This document shows positions 43,500 to 55,590 of a DNA stretch of 64,000 bases, in pieces. The notes below the pieces were generated by a model, which saw nothing but the letters and a program-made list of their open reading frames with translations, made no database searches and was not told the DNA's origin. This DNA is from Cryptomeria japonica (Eukaryota > Streptophyta > Pinopsida > Cupressales > Cupressaceae): assembly GCF_030272615.1 (NCBI RefSeq), contig NC_081415.1, positions 420,350,257-420,414,256 of the forward strand, read 5' to 3'. Both the position numbers and the translations under genes were made by a program. Within the stretch, counting starts at the first letter, position 1, and every line of letters begins with the position of its first letter.

Positions 43500-44228
43500 T
43501 CTATTGGGTTCAATCTTCTTTCAATGTATCAGGGTTAATTGGGCTATTTTGTGGTTCCATTAAGATATGAAGGATTTAAATACCCTGAAGATGGAAAAAT
43601 TGCATGGGATTCTTATGGAATATGAAATGAGAACTAAAAATGGAGAAACATCAACATGAGAAGTCACCTTCAAGGAATTACTAAAGATGAAGAACAAAGT
43701 TCCAAAATAAAATGAAAGCCCAAGAAATGAATGATTTAAATATGTATTTAGATCTTAATATTTTTTTCACAATAACTTCATCCTCAATCTTTTTCCCCAG
43801 ACCATAAATAGTGTATACAACCTCATCCACATAGAGAAAGTAGGAAACAACATTTTCTACTTCCTTCATCTTTAAGATTTCAAATTATCTCTTTTAGGTT
43901 TGGAGCTTACCCTTCTTCACATTTTTGCCTCCTTCATCATTATTTTGAATTATCTCACATTTATTTTGCCTAAGTGTAATGCATGACTTTTACTAACTCA
44001 GATTCAGTTAGCCCATATAGGATTGTGTTTTGCATTTTTCTTGAATGCTCTTTTTCTAGCTTGATCAATATGTGGAGTAGATGGTGCCACATAGTCATCC
44101 ACAACTACTTGACATATATCAAATCTATGGGCCATCAAATAGGTGTCAATTCTAAACCTCCAAAAAGCATAGTTGTTCCCATCGAACAATGGAGCTTGGT
44201 TTGAAGAAAACCCTTCTTGACTCGCCAT
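43500..44228 (-). pseudogene. Element F: copia Gag remnant, partly inverted
   Basis: From the ATG at 44,228: MASQEGFSSNQAPLFDGNNY then AFWRFRIDTYLMA, the start of a copia Gag (UBN2-type). Further on, 43,869-43,740 gives VSYFLYVDEVV and IEDEVIVKKILRS, also Gag. The next expected Gag piece, MKDLNTLKMEKLHGILMEYE then MRTKNG, is on the opposite (plus) strand at about 43,567-43,645. The gene therefore appears broken by an inversion near 43,735. Gag would form the particle; this copy cannot. Confidence 0.65.
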
Positions 44229-44282
44229 GTGTGCTCTTAAGATCTTTCCTTCAAGTAGCTAGGATTTTTTTAAATGAATCCA

Positions 44283-45290
44283 TGCTAATAAGAATTTAAG
44301 AAAACACACACACACTTATACTAAGAGGGAGGGTGAATTAGTATAAGACCAAGCTTTTTGAATTTAAAATTTTAGCAATCTTAAAACAATGAACAAAGCA
44401 TCTAGACAATTAAGATCTAACAAAAGAACACAAGGTGCACACATCATTTTACATGGAAACCATTGTAGGAGAAAAACCACAACATAATATTGCTTTTATA
44501 AAGAACTACTTACAACTTTGTAGGCACCAACCAACAGGAGACATCGATCCCTATTACTGAGTACCAACTAACAAGAGACTCTAATCTCTTTGAGTAAGAG
44601 GCACTAACCTCCTACATTTTCTAATTATAATACACAAACCTTCGAGAAATAAAAAGATTATTATATTTTGATATGTCCTAGATCCCTTCAAGGCCTTACA
44701 AATCTACCCACAACTTCACACAAATCTGCTTTGAAATTATGTCTCAAACCCTCACTTAGATCTACAAAATTATCTTCAAAAGTATGCTCACAAATATGAA
44801 ATATTCCAACAAACTATTTGCATAGTATTTCTTTGAATATCTCCACTAACACATCTTCATCAATCTACTCAAATATATGATGAATAATGTTTGCAATAAA
44901 CCTTTCTTTATACCCTTCATACATAAGAAAGTCTACTATAAATTTGAATGATATTGCAATGAACTAATGATTAAATGACCTCCAAACAATTCTTATTTAT
45001 ACACCTGCAAAGTTCATTTTCATCCCAATGGTAATAACCCTTAGATCAAGCTGGATAGAAACAATAAAACTCATTTTTTAATTATTTATTTTCACCCTTC
45101 TAGGTCAACTAGCAACAAATATATGCACAACAGAGGGAGTCGGCCCAATTTTTTTTTTTTTTCATTTAGTAATTTCTCCTTACTAATTGTTGCTCTTCCT
45201 ACTGTGCTTGAATAATTTTTTCTATGCTTCTTTTTTGATATCAATGATAACCAGACTTCCCAAGTTTGACATCAATGACAACTTTCAACA
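44283..45290 (-). repeat. Element F 5' LTR (copia)
   Basis: In element sense it starts TGTTGAAAGTTGTCATTG at 45,290 and ends near CTTATTAGCA at 44,283, followed by TGGATTCATTT, a possible degenerate PBS. U5 has AATTCACCCTCCCTCTTAG and CTCCTACAATGGTTTCCATG. About 1.0 kb. The Gag ATG lies 55 bp downstream. No 3' LTR is seen; the element is truncated or rearranged. Confidence 0.65.
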
Positions 45291-45766
45291 AATCATCCAT
45301 TCACCAAGAGGAGCACAACTCTTATTAATAAGCTATATGGTACTTCAAAAATCATGTGATAGTCTTGATAAGATGAACTATATATAATTTATTAGCATAT
45401 ACATTTTAATTGGCATATATACCTCTATAATATAATAAACATGTAATCCTTCATATATTAATCCTTGTCGAAATATACTTTTTCAATATCTTCCCTCTAA
45501 GTTGGATTATAGTATCTTTATTGGAAGACTTATTAGCATTCTTAAAACATAAAACTTTAGAGGTATTATATACAATGATTATTTGAAAAGGGAGAGATTA
45601 AAATCTCATTTGTACCACTAAACTAACATGTATTGAATTTCTTTAGTATCATGTATATACTTAAATGGGTGGCTATCACCGTAATAAATTGTCTTGCAAG
45701 CATACTTAGAAAGGATAGTTCACACGTTGCTAATTTTTTTTATGGATCATTATTATATGTTAATAG
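45291..45766. other. AT-rich spacer, nothing recognised
   Basis: No ORF, repeat or TE end was recognised. It ends with AATAG (45,762-45,766), the left target duplication of element D. Confidence 0.5.
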
Positions 45767-46632
45767 TGTTGGAACCCTAAATTTTTGGCAAAATTTAGTC
45801 TCCTAAAATATAAAATTTTTAAAATCCTTCAAATAGCCACTTTTCCGGGACTCTATGCACATGTCATCACCAAGCTTTCGTATCTGATTGACCAAAGGAT
45901 ATTTTTGTAATGTAACCGAATTATGATGATATTTTGATAAGCAGTATAATACTAGTCTGCCTTTTATTTCTATTATGTGTAAAGGATTATTGTGAAGTAC
46001 TTTTCAAATGGAGCTTGTTATTTTGATGCTGGGAAAATCCAAGACTATTAAGAAGTTCTCTTTAGCATGCTGTGATTGTCTTATTATTTTCAATTTGCTA
46101 TATTGTTGTGTGGAATGAACAAGAGAAGTTACATTCTTGGATTGATTATTGTATGAGCTTCTTTCTAGGAAAGATTAAAATTGCCTATATGATAATTGTC
46201 ATAGTAAGATCTAATCATTAAATGTGGAGGGATTAACAATGGATGGTTAATTAATTGAAAACTATCTAACAATGAGAAAGCAAGAAAAGAAGTTCATAAG
46301 ACTTTGAACCCATGTAGAGAAGAAGACACTGGTGAAAATAGATTCTTTGATAAAGATAGGAAGTGGGATTAAAGGTAATAGGTCAGATCAAACCTTTATG
46401 CCAGTTTGAGATTGACCTTAGGAGAATTTTGTAATTAGAATTTTCTTAAGTATTAAAGGAAAAAGATACTTGGTAATAAGGTTTACCCACCTAGGTTTAG
46501 CAAAACCTAAAGAGTAGGGAATCATAATCATATTGCTTTATTCTGTCAGTTGGCCAGAATTGAATGTTGAACCTAATCATAAGGCTTGGCATACCTTTAG
46601 GATTTAGCAACCTGCAATTTTGAGCTCCAACA
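45767..46632 (+). repeat. Element D 5' LTR
   Basis: 866 bp, TGTTGG...CCAACA, followed by a PBS. It aligns with 49,188-50,025 plus 57,245-57,307, giving the uninterrupted sequence GAATGTTGAACCTAATC (about 46,562) at the site where C entered the other LTR. The 3' copy has about 50 extra bp near 49,750-49,810. Confidence 0.9.
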
Positions 46633-46635
46633 AAT

Positions 46636-46653
46636 TGGTGACTTTGCTGGGGA
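46636..46653 (+). other. Element D primer-binding site
   Basis: TGGTGACTTTGCTGGGGA, three bases after the LTR end. It has the form of plant gypsy PBS sequences of the TGGCGAC...GCTGGGGA kind, possibly CpG-decayed. The exact primer tRNA was not assigned. Confidence 0.6.
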
Positions 46654-46969
46654 GACAATTGATAATTGCATTTGAGAAAAGAGTCAAAATATTAGAAGAA
46701 TTTGAGATCTGCATCAAAAGAATTATTACAAATTGAAGAAAGGACTATGTTGTGGGAAAGAATTCATAAGAAGAAATTTTTTATTCCTCTTTGAAAGAGG
46801 TGGCGACTCTGTAAAAGAAACCTGATGAAAAGAATAAGTAGTTGCAATGATCCCAATGTATCAGTACACATATCCTCATGAGATTTCAAATTTAGGAATG
46901 CAATACCTACAACAACAATGGTAGCCATGCACACTAAGAAAATAATGTCTTATTGAAGAATATAAGCCA

Positions 46970-47350
46970 TTGGACTTCAGTAATATCCCTGGTGATCAAA
47001 ATGATTTTCCTCTAGACCTTAAAAAACATGTGCCAAGATTCCAGGGAAGGGGAGGTGAATCCGTAGTCACACATTTGCGAACATTTTTTGAGTTTATTAT
47101 AGATCATCAAATCTATGCAGAAGATGTGAGTATGAAATTGTTTGCAAGATGTTTGATGGGTGATGCACATCAGTATTTCATTGTGTTACCTTCACAAAGT
47201 ATTTCATCATGTAAAGAGCTTGAAAAATGGTTTCTAATTTTTTTCCATAATCCAAAGGAGATTTCATGTGACATATTTCATACAAAGGAAAATTTGCAAG
47301 ATGAGATCATGGTCTTAGAAGAGAAAAGGAATAGATTCATGTTGCTGTAG
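46970..47350 (+). pseudogene. Element D Gag (capsid part)
   Basis: PLDLKKHVPRFQGRGGESVV, then THLRTFFEFIIDHQIYAEDV, SMKLFARCLMGDAHQYFIVL and LEKWFLIFFHNPKE. This matches the layout of gypsy capsid domains: PRF-G, the helix with ED(V)-MKLFA-L-G-A--(Y/W)F, and the final ELE-FL. It has 126 codons before a TAG. The upstream frame may begin earlier. It is the only retroelement protein recognised in D. Confidence 0.75.
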
Positions 47351-49187
47351 AAAAGGGCTATGCTAACCCAAGAATTTTCCAACGTAAAATTACAATACAT
47401 ACAATATTATTCCCATCACCAAATGTCTCTCGAAATACAACAAAACATGCCCATGGTATATACTCACTCATCCCAAATTCCTTTGATTAATATAAGTCAT
47501 GTTCAAACAAGTACACCTATTTTTCAAAATGCAAATTCACAACCTCCCAAAACTAATACATCCTCTGGCTCGATGGAACACCAACATCTCAAATTTCATC
47601 CTTACAATAAAGCTGATAAATATTGCAATCAAAAGAGGCATAACCAAAATCTTCAAAGATTTCAAAATGCTCAGTCTCAAGGACCTGGCACACTTATGAG
47701 GGGATCTATGAACATGGATTGATATCAACAGATGAAATTCACAGGATATCCAAATAAGTTCATGTCACTGAATGTCTATATAGTTGAAGATTTGTCAAAA
47801 AATAAATACATTGATGAAACTTCAGAATCATTGCCAGTTGAGGACATGCAAGATAAGAATGAAATGAAAGCACAGGAAATGAATAAGTTTTAGGAAGAAT
47901 TTTTTTCATATGATAGGGAGGTGTATCATGAACAACAAATAAAATATGCACATACACCTGAAAAATGATTTTCAATTTTTTCATAACCCTTCGTGTGATG
48001 AAGAGACAAAGGGAGATGGTGATTTTGAAGATACAGTTGAAAATACATTATATGAAGAGTCCTCCTATTTCTTTGATGAATGCAATGATGATAGTGGTAG
48101 CTCATGTAGTGATCAACAAGTAGAGGAAGCACATGGATCTGAAGGTAACTTAAAATTCTTTTTAATTCTATTTATGAAGTAATAGAAGAAAATCAGATAA
48201 TATCTTGCCAAGGTGAGCCCAGAAATAATTTCTACATGTTTTCAAATCCATTCTACAAAGAAGAAAAAGTAAATTCGGATGGAATTAGTAGTGCAATGAT
48301 TGGTGATGATATGTAAATTTCTGTGGAAAGATGTGAAGCAACACCAGAAGAAAAAAATAATCATTTCTCGAATTCTAATTTTGATGTTGCTAAAATAATT
48401 ACACCTAACCCTAACAATGAAATAAAATTAGTTGAAAAACAATATTCTTTGGGTAAAGTGGAGCATCCCTATTAAATAGAAATGGATAGTGGTGCATTTG
48501 TGGACATAAGGATATTTAAAAAGAAAATTGAGACAAGATATAAGTCTTTAATCTTTCATTAGGGAATAACAAAAGGAAAAAATTATTTCTCAAATAGTAA
48601 GCTAATTTCACCTAAACCTAAGGATGGAATAAAAGGTAAAAACCAAAGTCAAAGGGATTATATGCAGCATGCCTAGGAGATAGGAACCGATAATGAAATA
48701 TATGTAAATCAAGGACAATTCCAAAAGGTGGATTTTCATAAACTCAAGAATATGATAATTTATCAAAGTTTGAGGTCTCCTGTGATGAAGAAAGGAAAAG
48801 AAAATAATTACCTTAGTGCACATTATTCAAGGATCCCTACCATGATTTTAGGATGGAATATAGAGGCGACGATAAAAGACATTATAATATATATGACAAA
48901 TAGGCAAAACCTAATGAACATTTCCAGATGATAATTGATCTTGATAAGTTTTATGATGGAATCAGACTGGGCAATAGTATGTGCCAAGATGGCATGATGT
49001 TACATGATGAAAACTGGGTGTTTGATCCAGGGAAGAATTAATGTTCATTTTTTGGGGCCTGGGGCCACCAGATAAAGTCTTAACATAATCTGCAAAAGAG
49101 ATGTGATTGGCACATGGTCTGCCCATACCAGAGATAGCTGGATTCTTGATATGCCCGCAAGGAGAATACATCCCTAGACAAAGCCAC
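47351..49187 (+). pseudogene. Element D: decayed region after Gag, no pol domain recognised
   Basis: Short open stretches follow in the sense strand. 47,360-47,722 is Gln/His/Asn-rich (YSHHQMSLEIQQNMPMVYTH), like a Gag tail. Acidic pieces lie near 47,760-48,180, and a stretch at 48,480 reads IEMDSGAFVDIRIF, which could be a worn protease loop (MDSGA) but lacks context. No RT, RNase H or integrase motif was found on either strand. No clear polypurine tract precedes 49,188. Confidence 0.5.
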
Positions 49188-50030
49188 TATTGGAACCCTA
49201 CATTTTTGGCAAAATTTAGTGTCTCCTAAAATATAAAATTTTGAAAATCTTTCAAATAGCCACTTTTACGAGGCTCTGTGCACATGTCATCAACAAGCTT
49301 TCGTATTTGATTGACCAGAGGAGATTTTTGTAATGTAACTGAATTATGATGATATTTTGATAAGCAGTATAATACTAGCCTACCTTTTATTTCTATTTTG
49401 TGTAAAGGATTATTGTGAAGTACTTTTCAAATCGAGCTTCTTATTTTGATTTTGAGAAAATAAAAGACTGTTAGGAAGTTCTCTTCTGCATGTTGTGATT
49501 GTCTTATTATTTTTGGTCTGCTATATTGTTGTGTGGAATGAGCAAGAGAAGTTACATTCTTGGATTGATTATTGTATGAGCTTCTTTCTAGGAAAGATTA
49601 AAATTTCCTATATGATAATTGTCATAGTAAGATCTAATCATTAATTGTGGATAGATTAACAATGGAAGGTTAATTCAAAACTGTGTAACAAGGAGAAAGA
49701 AAGAAAAGAAGTTCATAAGACTCTGAAACCAAGTACAGAAGAAGGCATGGGTCAAAATTGCATATTTGATATCTCAAAGAATCTATTAATTATATTTCAT
49801 TTTCAATTTTATAAAGATAGGAAGTAGGAATAAAGGTAGTATGTTAGATCAAACCTATATGCCAGTTTGAGATTGACCTTAGGAGAATTTTGTAATTAGA
49901 ATCTGCTTAAGTATCGAAGGAAAAAGATACTTGGTAATAAGGTTTACCTGCCTAGGTTTAGCAGAACCTAAAGAATAGGGAGTCATAATCATATTGATTT
50001 ATTCTGTCAATTGGCCGGAATTGAATGTTG
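49188..50030 (+). repeat. Element D 3' LTR, left part
   Basis: Aligns with the D 5' LTR from TATTGGAACCC to GAATTGAATGTTG, where element C begins. The last five bases, TGTTG (50,026-50,030), are the target duplication of C. Confidence 0.85.
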
Positions 50031-51348
50031 TGTTGGACATTACTACTGCTAGGATATGTTTTCATTGATGTCAACATATTCCTACTCTAGTGGTTTCTGT
50101 TTGGTTCATTGTGATTATGGTTTGGTGTATGGAGTATCTTTAGTATCATTACATTCTTCTGTATTGGTGTTGGTGATCTGGGAAGCTTAATTGATCATAT
50201 CACATGATCCGGTTTTGCAGTTTGTTTATCTAATCAGTGCTTTGTACAGTTCAGTTTTTCCTTCGGTATATTCTAGTGTGATCAGAGCTTGAGTTGAGAT
50301 TTTGGGATATTGTTTGGGATGGTCTTGTGTATCTTCATTTTAGATGGTTCATGATTTGGTGCTCTACAAGTTATCTTTCTTTGTGACAATTGTTCTTGTT
50401 TGAGTGTTCTTGAGTTTTAGATGTTGATCTATGAAGATTTGATAAGTGGTGTTGGTGCAACTGTTACTAATGATTCTAACATGCTTGTTGGTCTTTTCTA
50501 ATCATGTCCTATTTGTCCTGATGATCCACATTGATAGTTGTACAAGTTTTTGGTGATTTTGCTGAACCGGTGATGTTCTTCGTGTTATGTGGTTTTCCTA
50601 GTGGTGTAGCATGTTGCGGTTGATCTTGGCATGATTTCCAGTGGTGTTGAGCATTTGGATATTTGGTTTAGGACCATGTTATGTCATGTAAATCATTATA
50701 TTGGTCTGGTGGTCGATCTTTGTATCGTGTGATGTAATTTTATAATTGTGAGCTGGGGGTTTAGACGACCTTGTTGTCAAGGTTGATGAATTGTATAAAT
50801 AGGTGATATTGTCATGTAATTTAGGTAAAAAAAGGTTGTGTCTACATTATCTGAGAGCGGTGTATGTGTGATCAAGTGATTCATCCTTTGACATTGTGAT
50901 TGAGTAGAGTTTGGTGTTGTAGAGCAGACATTGTGCTTAACCGGAACTAACATCAGGCATTTGGAGATGATATTATTGCAGTTCATTCCTTCCGGATTGT
51001 AGTCTGAATCTTGTTGTAAGTCAGTGAGACTTCCCTGAGGGTTTTAGCCTTCCGAGTCATTATCTTTTGAGCAGTGAGCTCTAGGCAGTGTGCTTGAATT
51101 CATGTACATTCCCCATCGCAATAGTTTCACATACTAATTTAGAGTATCATCTTATTGTGGGTAGGTTCCCACCATGGTTTTTCCCTTAACCAGGTTTTCC
51201 ACGTCAAAATCTTGGTGTTGTGTTATCATCTTGCTTATCTCTGTTATTGCTTCAGTTTATCAGATCTATTTTTGTGATTAAGTTTTTAGATATGGTGAAA
51301 ACTGATTCACCCCCCCCTCTCAATTTTCCCTCATTGTTGTTTCCAACA
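50031..51348 (+). repeat. Element C 5' LTR
   Basis: TGTTGGACATTACTACTG to TTTCCAACA, about 1.32 kb. TATA box TATAAATAG at 50,794; the U5 end has ACTGATTCACCCCCCCCTC (about 51,301). Partner of 55,904-57,239. Confidence 0.92.
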
Positions 51349-51350
51349 AT

Positions 51351-51362
51351 TGGTATCAGAGC
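51351..51362 (+). other. Element C primer-binding site
   Basis: TGGTATCAGAGC, two bases after the LTR end. It is an exact complement of the initiator tRNA-Met 3' end, as used by most copia elements. Confidence 0.92.
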
Positions 51363-51404
51363 TAGATCCTCCAAAAGAATCTTAACCACTTGAGGAGATT
51401 CGAG

Positions 51405-52500
51405 ATGACAACTGGAACTGGAGGTGTTATCTTTAAGAAAAAGAGTTTGATATTTGATGGTAGTAACTATGCTATATGGAAGAACCAGACGGAAGTGCAC
51501 TTGAGATGTTTTGTAGAAGATTACTGGAAGATTACAAAGAATGCCTATTGTGCTCCTCCGAATGGACTGGTTACTGTTGATGAGATCAAGGAAGCTGAAC
51601 ATAACATTAGAGCGAAGGAAGCATTTTTGAGTGCCCTGACTGATTCAGAAATGACAAATGTAATGGGACTTCAGACCGCACATGAGATTTAGGAGAAGCT
51701 TGAGACCGTGTATGAAGGAGATAAACAAGTCAGAGTTGCTAAGTTACAGAGTTTGAAAGGGAAATATGAGATGCTGAAGATGGTAGAAGATGAGAACATA
51801 AATACCTTTATGGCTAAGGTGAATGATCTTGTCCTAGGTATTAGATGTGCCGATGGAACCCTTGAAGAAGATGAAATTGTTGCTAAGGTGCTGAGATCTT
51901 TGCCTCCTACTTATAAACATAAGCTAGCTACTATTGATGAGATCCAGAGTGTGACTACTATGCCTTGAGATATGTTGGCTGGAAAGATTGTTGTATTTGA
52001 GCTAAGCGAATTTGGTGAATCACATGAAAAGTTTGAGATGACATTTAGAGCATCTGTATCTGGAAAACAAAAGTATGAACCTGAAGAATGCAGAATATCC
52101 AGATATGAAAGACAAAGGAGAGAGATGGAAGAGAAAGAAATAGAACTTGATGAGCTTGAAGCATTGATTGCCCAGAGATTGCCTAAGGGAGCCGATAAGT
52201 ATGATGGAAAATTGTCTTTGAAATGTTTCTCTTGCAATAAGGCAGGACATTTTGCTTCTACGTGCCCGAAGAGAATGGCTAAGTATGATAGGCATGATAA
52301 ATTTGATAAGCATGATAGAAATGATAGATATGAGAAGCATGAGAAGTATGATAAGCCTTACAAATCTAACCAGAAGTATAGGAATCAAAAGAACTACTAT
52401 TATGTTGTTGATGAAGGTGTTAGAGATGAAGAATCAGAAGGAGATGAAGTTGTATTTCTTGCCATTAAGGACGATGGACCGGTACCTATTGATCCCACTA
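51405..52500 (+). pseudogene. Element C Gag
   Basis: The ATG at 51,405 lies 42 bp after the PBS. The UBN2-type capsid starts with LIFDGSNYAIWKNQTEVHLR and includes VAKLQSLKGKYEMLKMVEDE and DEIVAKVLRSLPPTYKHKL. The zinc knuckle CFSCNKAGHFASTC (CX2CX4HX4C, about 52,222-52,263) is intact. It is followed by an unusual run of K-Y/F/H-D/E-K/R-H repeats (52,275-52,360). Stops at about 51,690 (TAG) and 51,966 (TGA) break it. Gag forms the particle and binds RNA. Confidence 0.9.
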
Positions 52501-52928
52501 GTTGCACTATTGAGGAGAAAGATTTAGCTACTAAAGTTGATGAAAGAGATGAATGGGTAATAAACAGTGGTTGTTCACATCATATGACTAGTGATAAAAG
52601 AAAATTTGTGAGTATGGAAAGGTATGATGGTGGAATAGTGAGATTTGGAGATGACAAAGGCTATGTGATCCATGGTAGAGGTTCTATTTCTTTTAATGGT
52701 AAGCATACAATTGATGATGTCTTGTATGTTGAAGGTTTAAAACATAATATTTTGAGTGTTGGACATATGGTTGACAAAGGTTATGATTTACAATTTAAGA
52801 ATGGTAAATGGAAGATCCTAAATGCCTCCGATATAGAGATTGCATCTAGGACTAAGATTGAAGGTAATATTTTTAATTTGAATGCTGGTGAGAAAAGTTG
52901 TTTGATTGCTCAGATTGATGAAAGTTAG
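52501..52928 (+). pseudogene. Element C protease, catalytic Asp changed to Asn
   Basis: WVINSGCSHHMTSDKRKF (about 52,556) is the copia protease active-site loop, in which the usual D-S-G is N-S-G, a change explained by one G-to-A. HTIDDVLYVEGLKHNILSVG follows, the conserved copia linker before integrase. The frame continues from Gag without a break in the 318-codon open stretch ending at 52,928. Confidence 0.85.
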
Positions 52929-53710
52929 TTATGGCATAGGAGAATGTATCATGTTAACTTTGATTCAATGATTAAGATCAGTTCTATTCAAGCTATTAGA
53001 GATCCGCCTAAAATTGTTAAGCCTACTAATCTGATATGTAAAGAATGTCAATTGGGTAAGCAAACAAGAATTTCTTTCAAGAGAAAATGATATACATCTG
53101 ATGGATTGCTAGATCTTGTGCATATTGACCCGTGTGGACCTACAAATATTAGAAGTGTGCAGGGAGATAGATATTTTATGTTGCTAATTGATGATTATTT
53201 CAAGATGATGTGGGTTGTCATTTTGAAGGAGAAATCTGAAGCATTAGACAAGTTCAAGATATTCAAAGCAAAGGTTGAGACTAAGTCAGGATTGAAGGTA
53301 AAATATCTGAGATCTGACAAAGGTGAAGAATTATGTTCTGGTGAATTTGATTCATTATGTGAGAAGCATGGGATTAGAAGATAATTATCTGCTCCTAGAA
53401 CCCCTCAATGGAATGGAGTTGTTGAAAGAAAGAACAAGACTGTTTTGGATGCTGCAAGGACTATGTTGATTCAAGGAAATGTTTCAAAGATCTATTGGAG
53501 AGAAGCTATTAGCACTATTGTTTACACATTCAACCAAGTTCATATCAAAGATGATACTGGTAAGGCTACATATGAGTTATGGTTTGGTCATATTCCTACT
53601 GTGAGATATTTCAAAGTATTTGGTAGCAAATGTTATATCAAGAGAGATGACGAGGAAAGTTTGATGCAAGAAGTGATGAAGGAATTTTCTTGGGTTATTC
53701 TACAAAGATA
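52929..53710 (+). pseudogene. Element C integrase
   Basis: HHCC zinc-binding region: LWHRRMYHVNFDSM, then LICKECQLGKQ. Core: D in LVHIDPCGPTN (about 53,120), D in LRSDKGEEL (about 53,315), E in QWNGVVERKNK (about 53,415), all retained. Later FKVFGSKCYIKRDDEES precedes a frame change near 53,660. Stops at about 52,926, 53,088 and 53,383. Inserts the cDNA; inactive as it stands. Confidence 0.9.
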
Positions 53711-54770
53711 AAAGCCTACCGGTGCTACAAAAAGAGATTGAGAAAGATAGTAGAAAGCGCAAATGTGAAGGTGGATGAGAACCTTGGGAAAGAGATCAGA
53801 GCATGTGGATATGATGATTGCCAACACATTGTTTTGAATCCTATGAAAACTGAAGAGTTGAAGAAGACTGATATGGTAGAAACCGTTAATTTGGATGTTG
53901 TTGCTGCTGATGGAGAGGTGCAAGAACTGAAAATCAGAACAATCAGAAGACTCTGAGGTATGTAAGATTGAATCATTCAGAAAATCAAATTATTGTAGAT
54001 AAAAATAAAGGTGTGATGACTAGAAAAAGGCTAGCTATTGAAGAGGTATGTTTGATTTCTAAAATTGAACCTAGAGATGTTGTTGAAGCTTGCAAAGATG
54101 AAAATTGGATGAGAGCTATAGAAGAAGAATTAGATCATATTGAGAAGAATAACACATGGTAGCTTGTGCCTAGACCTAAAGGTAAGAATGTGATTGGTAC
54201 GAATAAATTGAATGAAGTTGGTGAAGTTGTCAAAAATAAAGTATGAATATTGGTATGCAAAGGATATTCATAGAAAGAAGTAATTGATTATGAGGAGACT
54301 TTTACTCAGGTGGAAAGACTTGAAGCTATTAGATTGTTTCTTTCATATGTTGCCTATAAAGATTTCAAGGTATATCAGATGGATGTCAAATCTGCCTTTC
54401 TAAACGGTGATCTTGAGGAAGAAGTCTACATTGAGAAACTTGATGGATTTTCATTATTAGATGATGGAGACATGGTATGTAAACTGAAGAAAGCTCTTTA
54501 TGGATTGAAACAAGCCCCCAGATCTTAGTATGCTAGATTGGATGAGTACTTGTCAAAATTGGAATTTAATATAGGGACTGCTGATAGTAATCTGTACTTT
54601 AAGATTGAAAATGATAACATCTTAATTGTTGAAGTCTTTGTTGATGATATTATCTTTGGAGGTGATGATAACTTGAGAATGAAGTTTTCCGGTGATATGA
54701 AAAAAGAATTTGAGATGTCTATGATAGGTGAGATGAAATTTTTCGTAGGATTGTAGATTTCACAGACTGG
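53690..54770 (+). pseudogene. Element C reverse transcriptase
   Basis: A basic/acidic linker (53,690-53,956) joins integrase to RT. RT motifs: KDENWMRAIEEELDHIEKNN, then [38 protein letters not shown], and the catalytic VEVFVDDIIFGGDD (about 54,635), a copia FVDD box that is intact. Stops at about 54,161, 54,244, 54,527 and 54,754. Most could come from CAG, CGA or TGG by one transition. Confidence 0.9.
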
Positions 54771-55590
54771 AAAAGGTATGTTTATATCTCAAACTAAATA
54801 TGTGAATGAATTGCTGAATAAGTTTGGGTTAGATGACTCCAAATCGGTTGGAACTCCTATGGTGACTGGCTGTAAATTATCTAAGAATGATGAATCTCTG
54901 AAAGCTAATAAGAGTTTGTACATGTCTATGGTTGGTGGAATGCTATATCTTACTTATACTAGGTCAGACATTATGCATGTTGTGTGCATGTCTAGTAGAT
55001 ATCAAGCTAATCTGAAAGAGAGTCATGTCACTGCTATTAAGAGAATATTCATATACTTGAAGGGAACTATGGATTATAGTTTGTGGCATCTGAGAAATGA
55101 TGATTTCATGTTATGTGCTTACATTGATGCTGATTAGGTTGGTGATGTTGATGATCGAAAGAGTACATCCAGTGGTGCTTTCTTTTTGGGTAAGAAATTG
55201 GTTTCATGGGATAGTAAGAAACAAGATTCAGTATCCTTATCTATTTCTGAAGATGAGTACATTACTGTTGTTGGTAGCTACACTCAGGTGGTTTGGATGA
55301 AGAAAATGTTGAAGGATATCAGATTTATCTATGATGAGCCTATTGTCATATATTGTGATAATTCCAGTGCTATCAACACATCAAAGAATCCAGTGCAATA
55401 TTCAAAGAGTAAACATGTGTCAATCAAATATCATTACTTAAGGGAGAAAGTCAGTGAAGAGGAAGTGAAGTTGGAGTATGTGTCTATAAAGGAACAAATT
55501 GTTGATATTTTCACTAAGCCTTTGCCTACATATACATTTCTTTATTTGAGAGACAAGTTAGGGGTATCCACCCCTCCTAATGAGAACTAG
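54771..55590 (+). pseudogene. Element C RNase H and pol C-terminus
   Basis: KGMFISQTKYVNELLNKFGL leads to TRSDIMHVVCMSSRYQAN. RNase H then reads CAYIDAD (stop for the usual Trp at 55,135), VGDVDDRKSTSSGAFFLGKK, SISEDEYI, IYCDNSSAI and SKHVSIKYHYLREKV. Asp, Glu and Asp active-site residues are visible. The ORF ends normally at 55,590 with KPLPTYTFLYLRDKLGV. Degrades RNA in the RNA-DNA hybrid. Confidence 0.9.

Noticed and set aside
48480-48530. MDSGAFVDI as a protease in element D
   Set aside because: Only an isolated D-S-G-A match in a frame with nearby stops and no second protease block; kept as a possibility in the feature text only.
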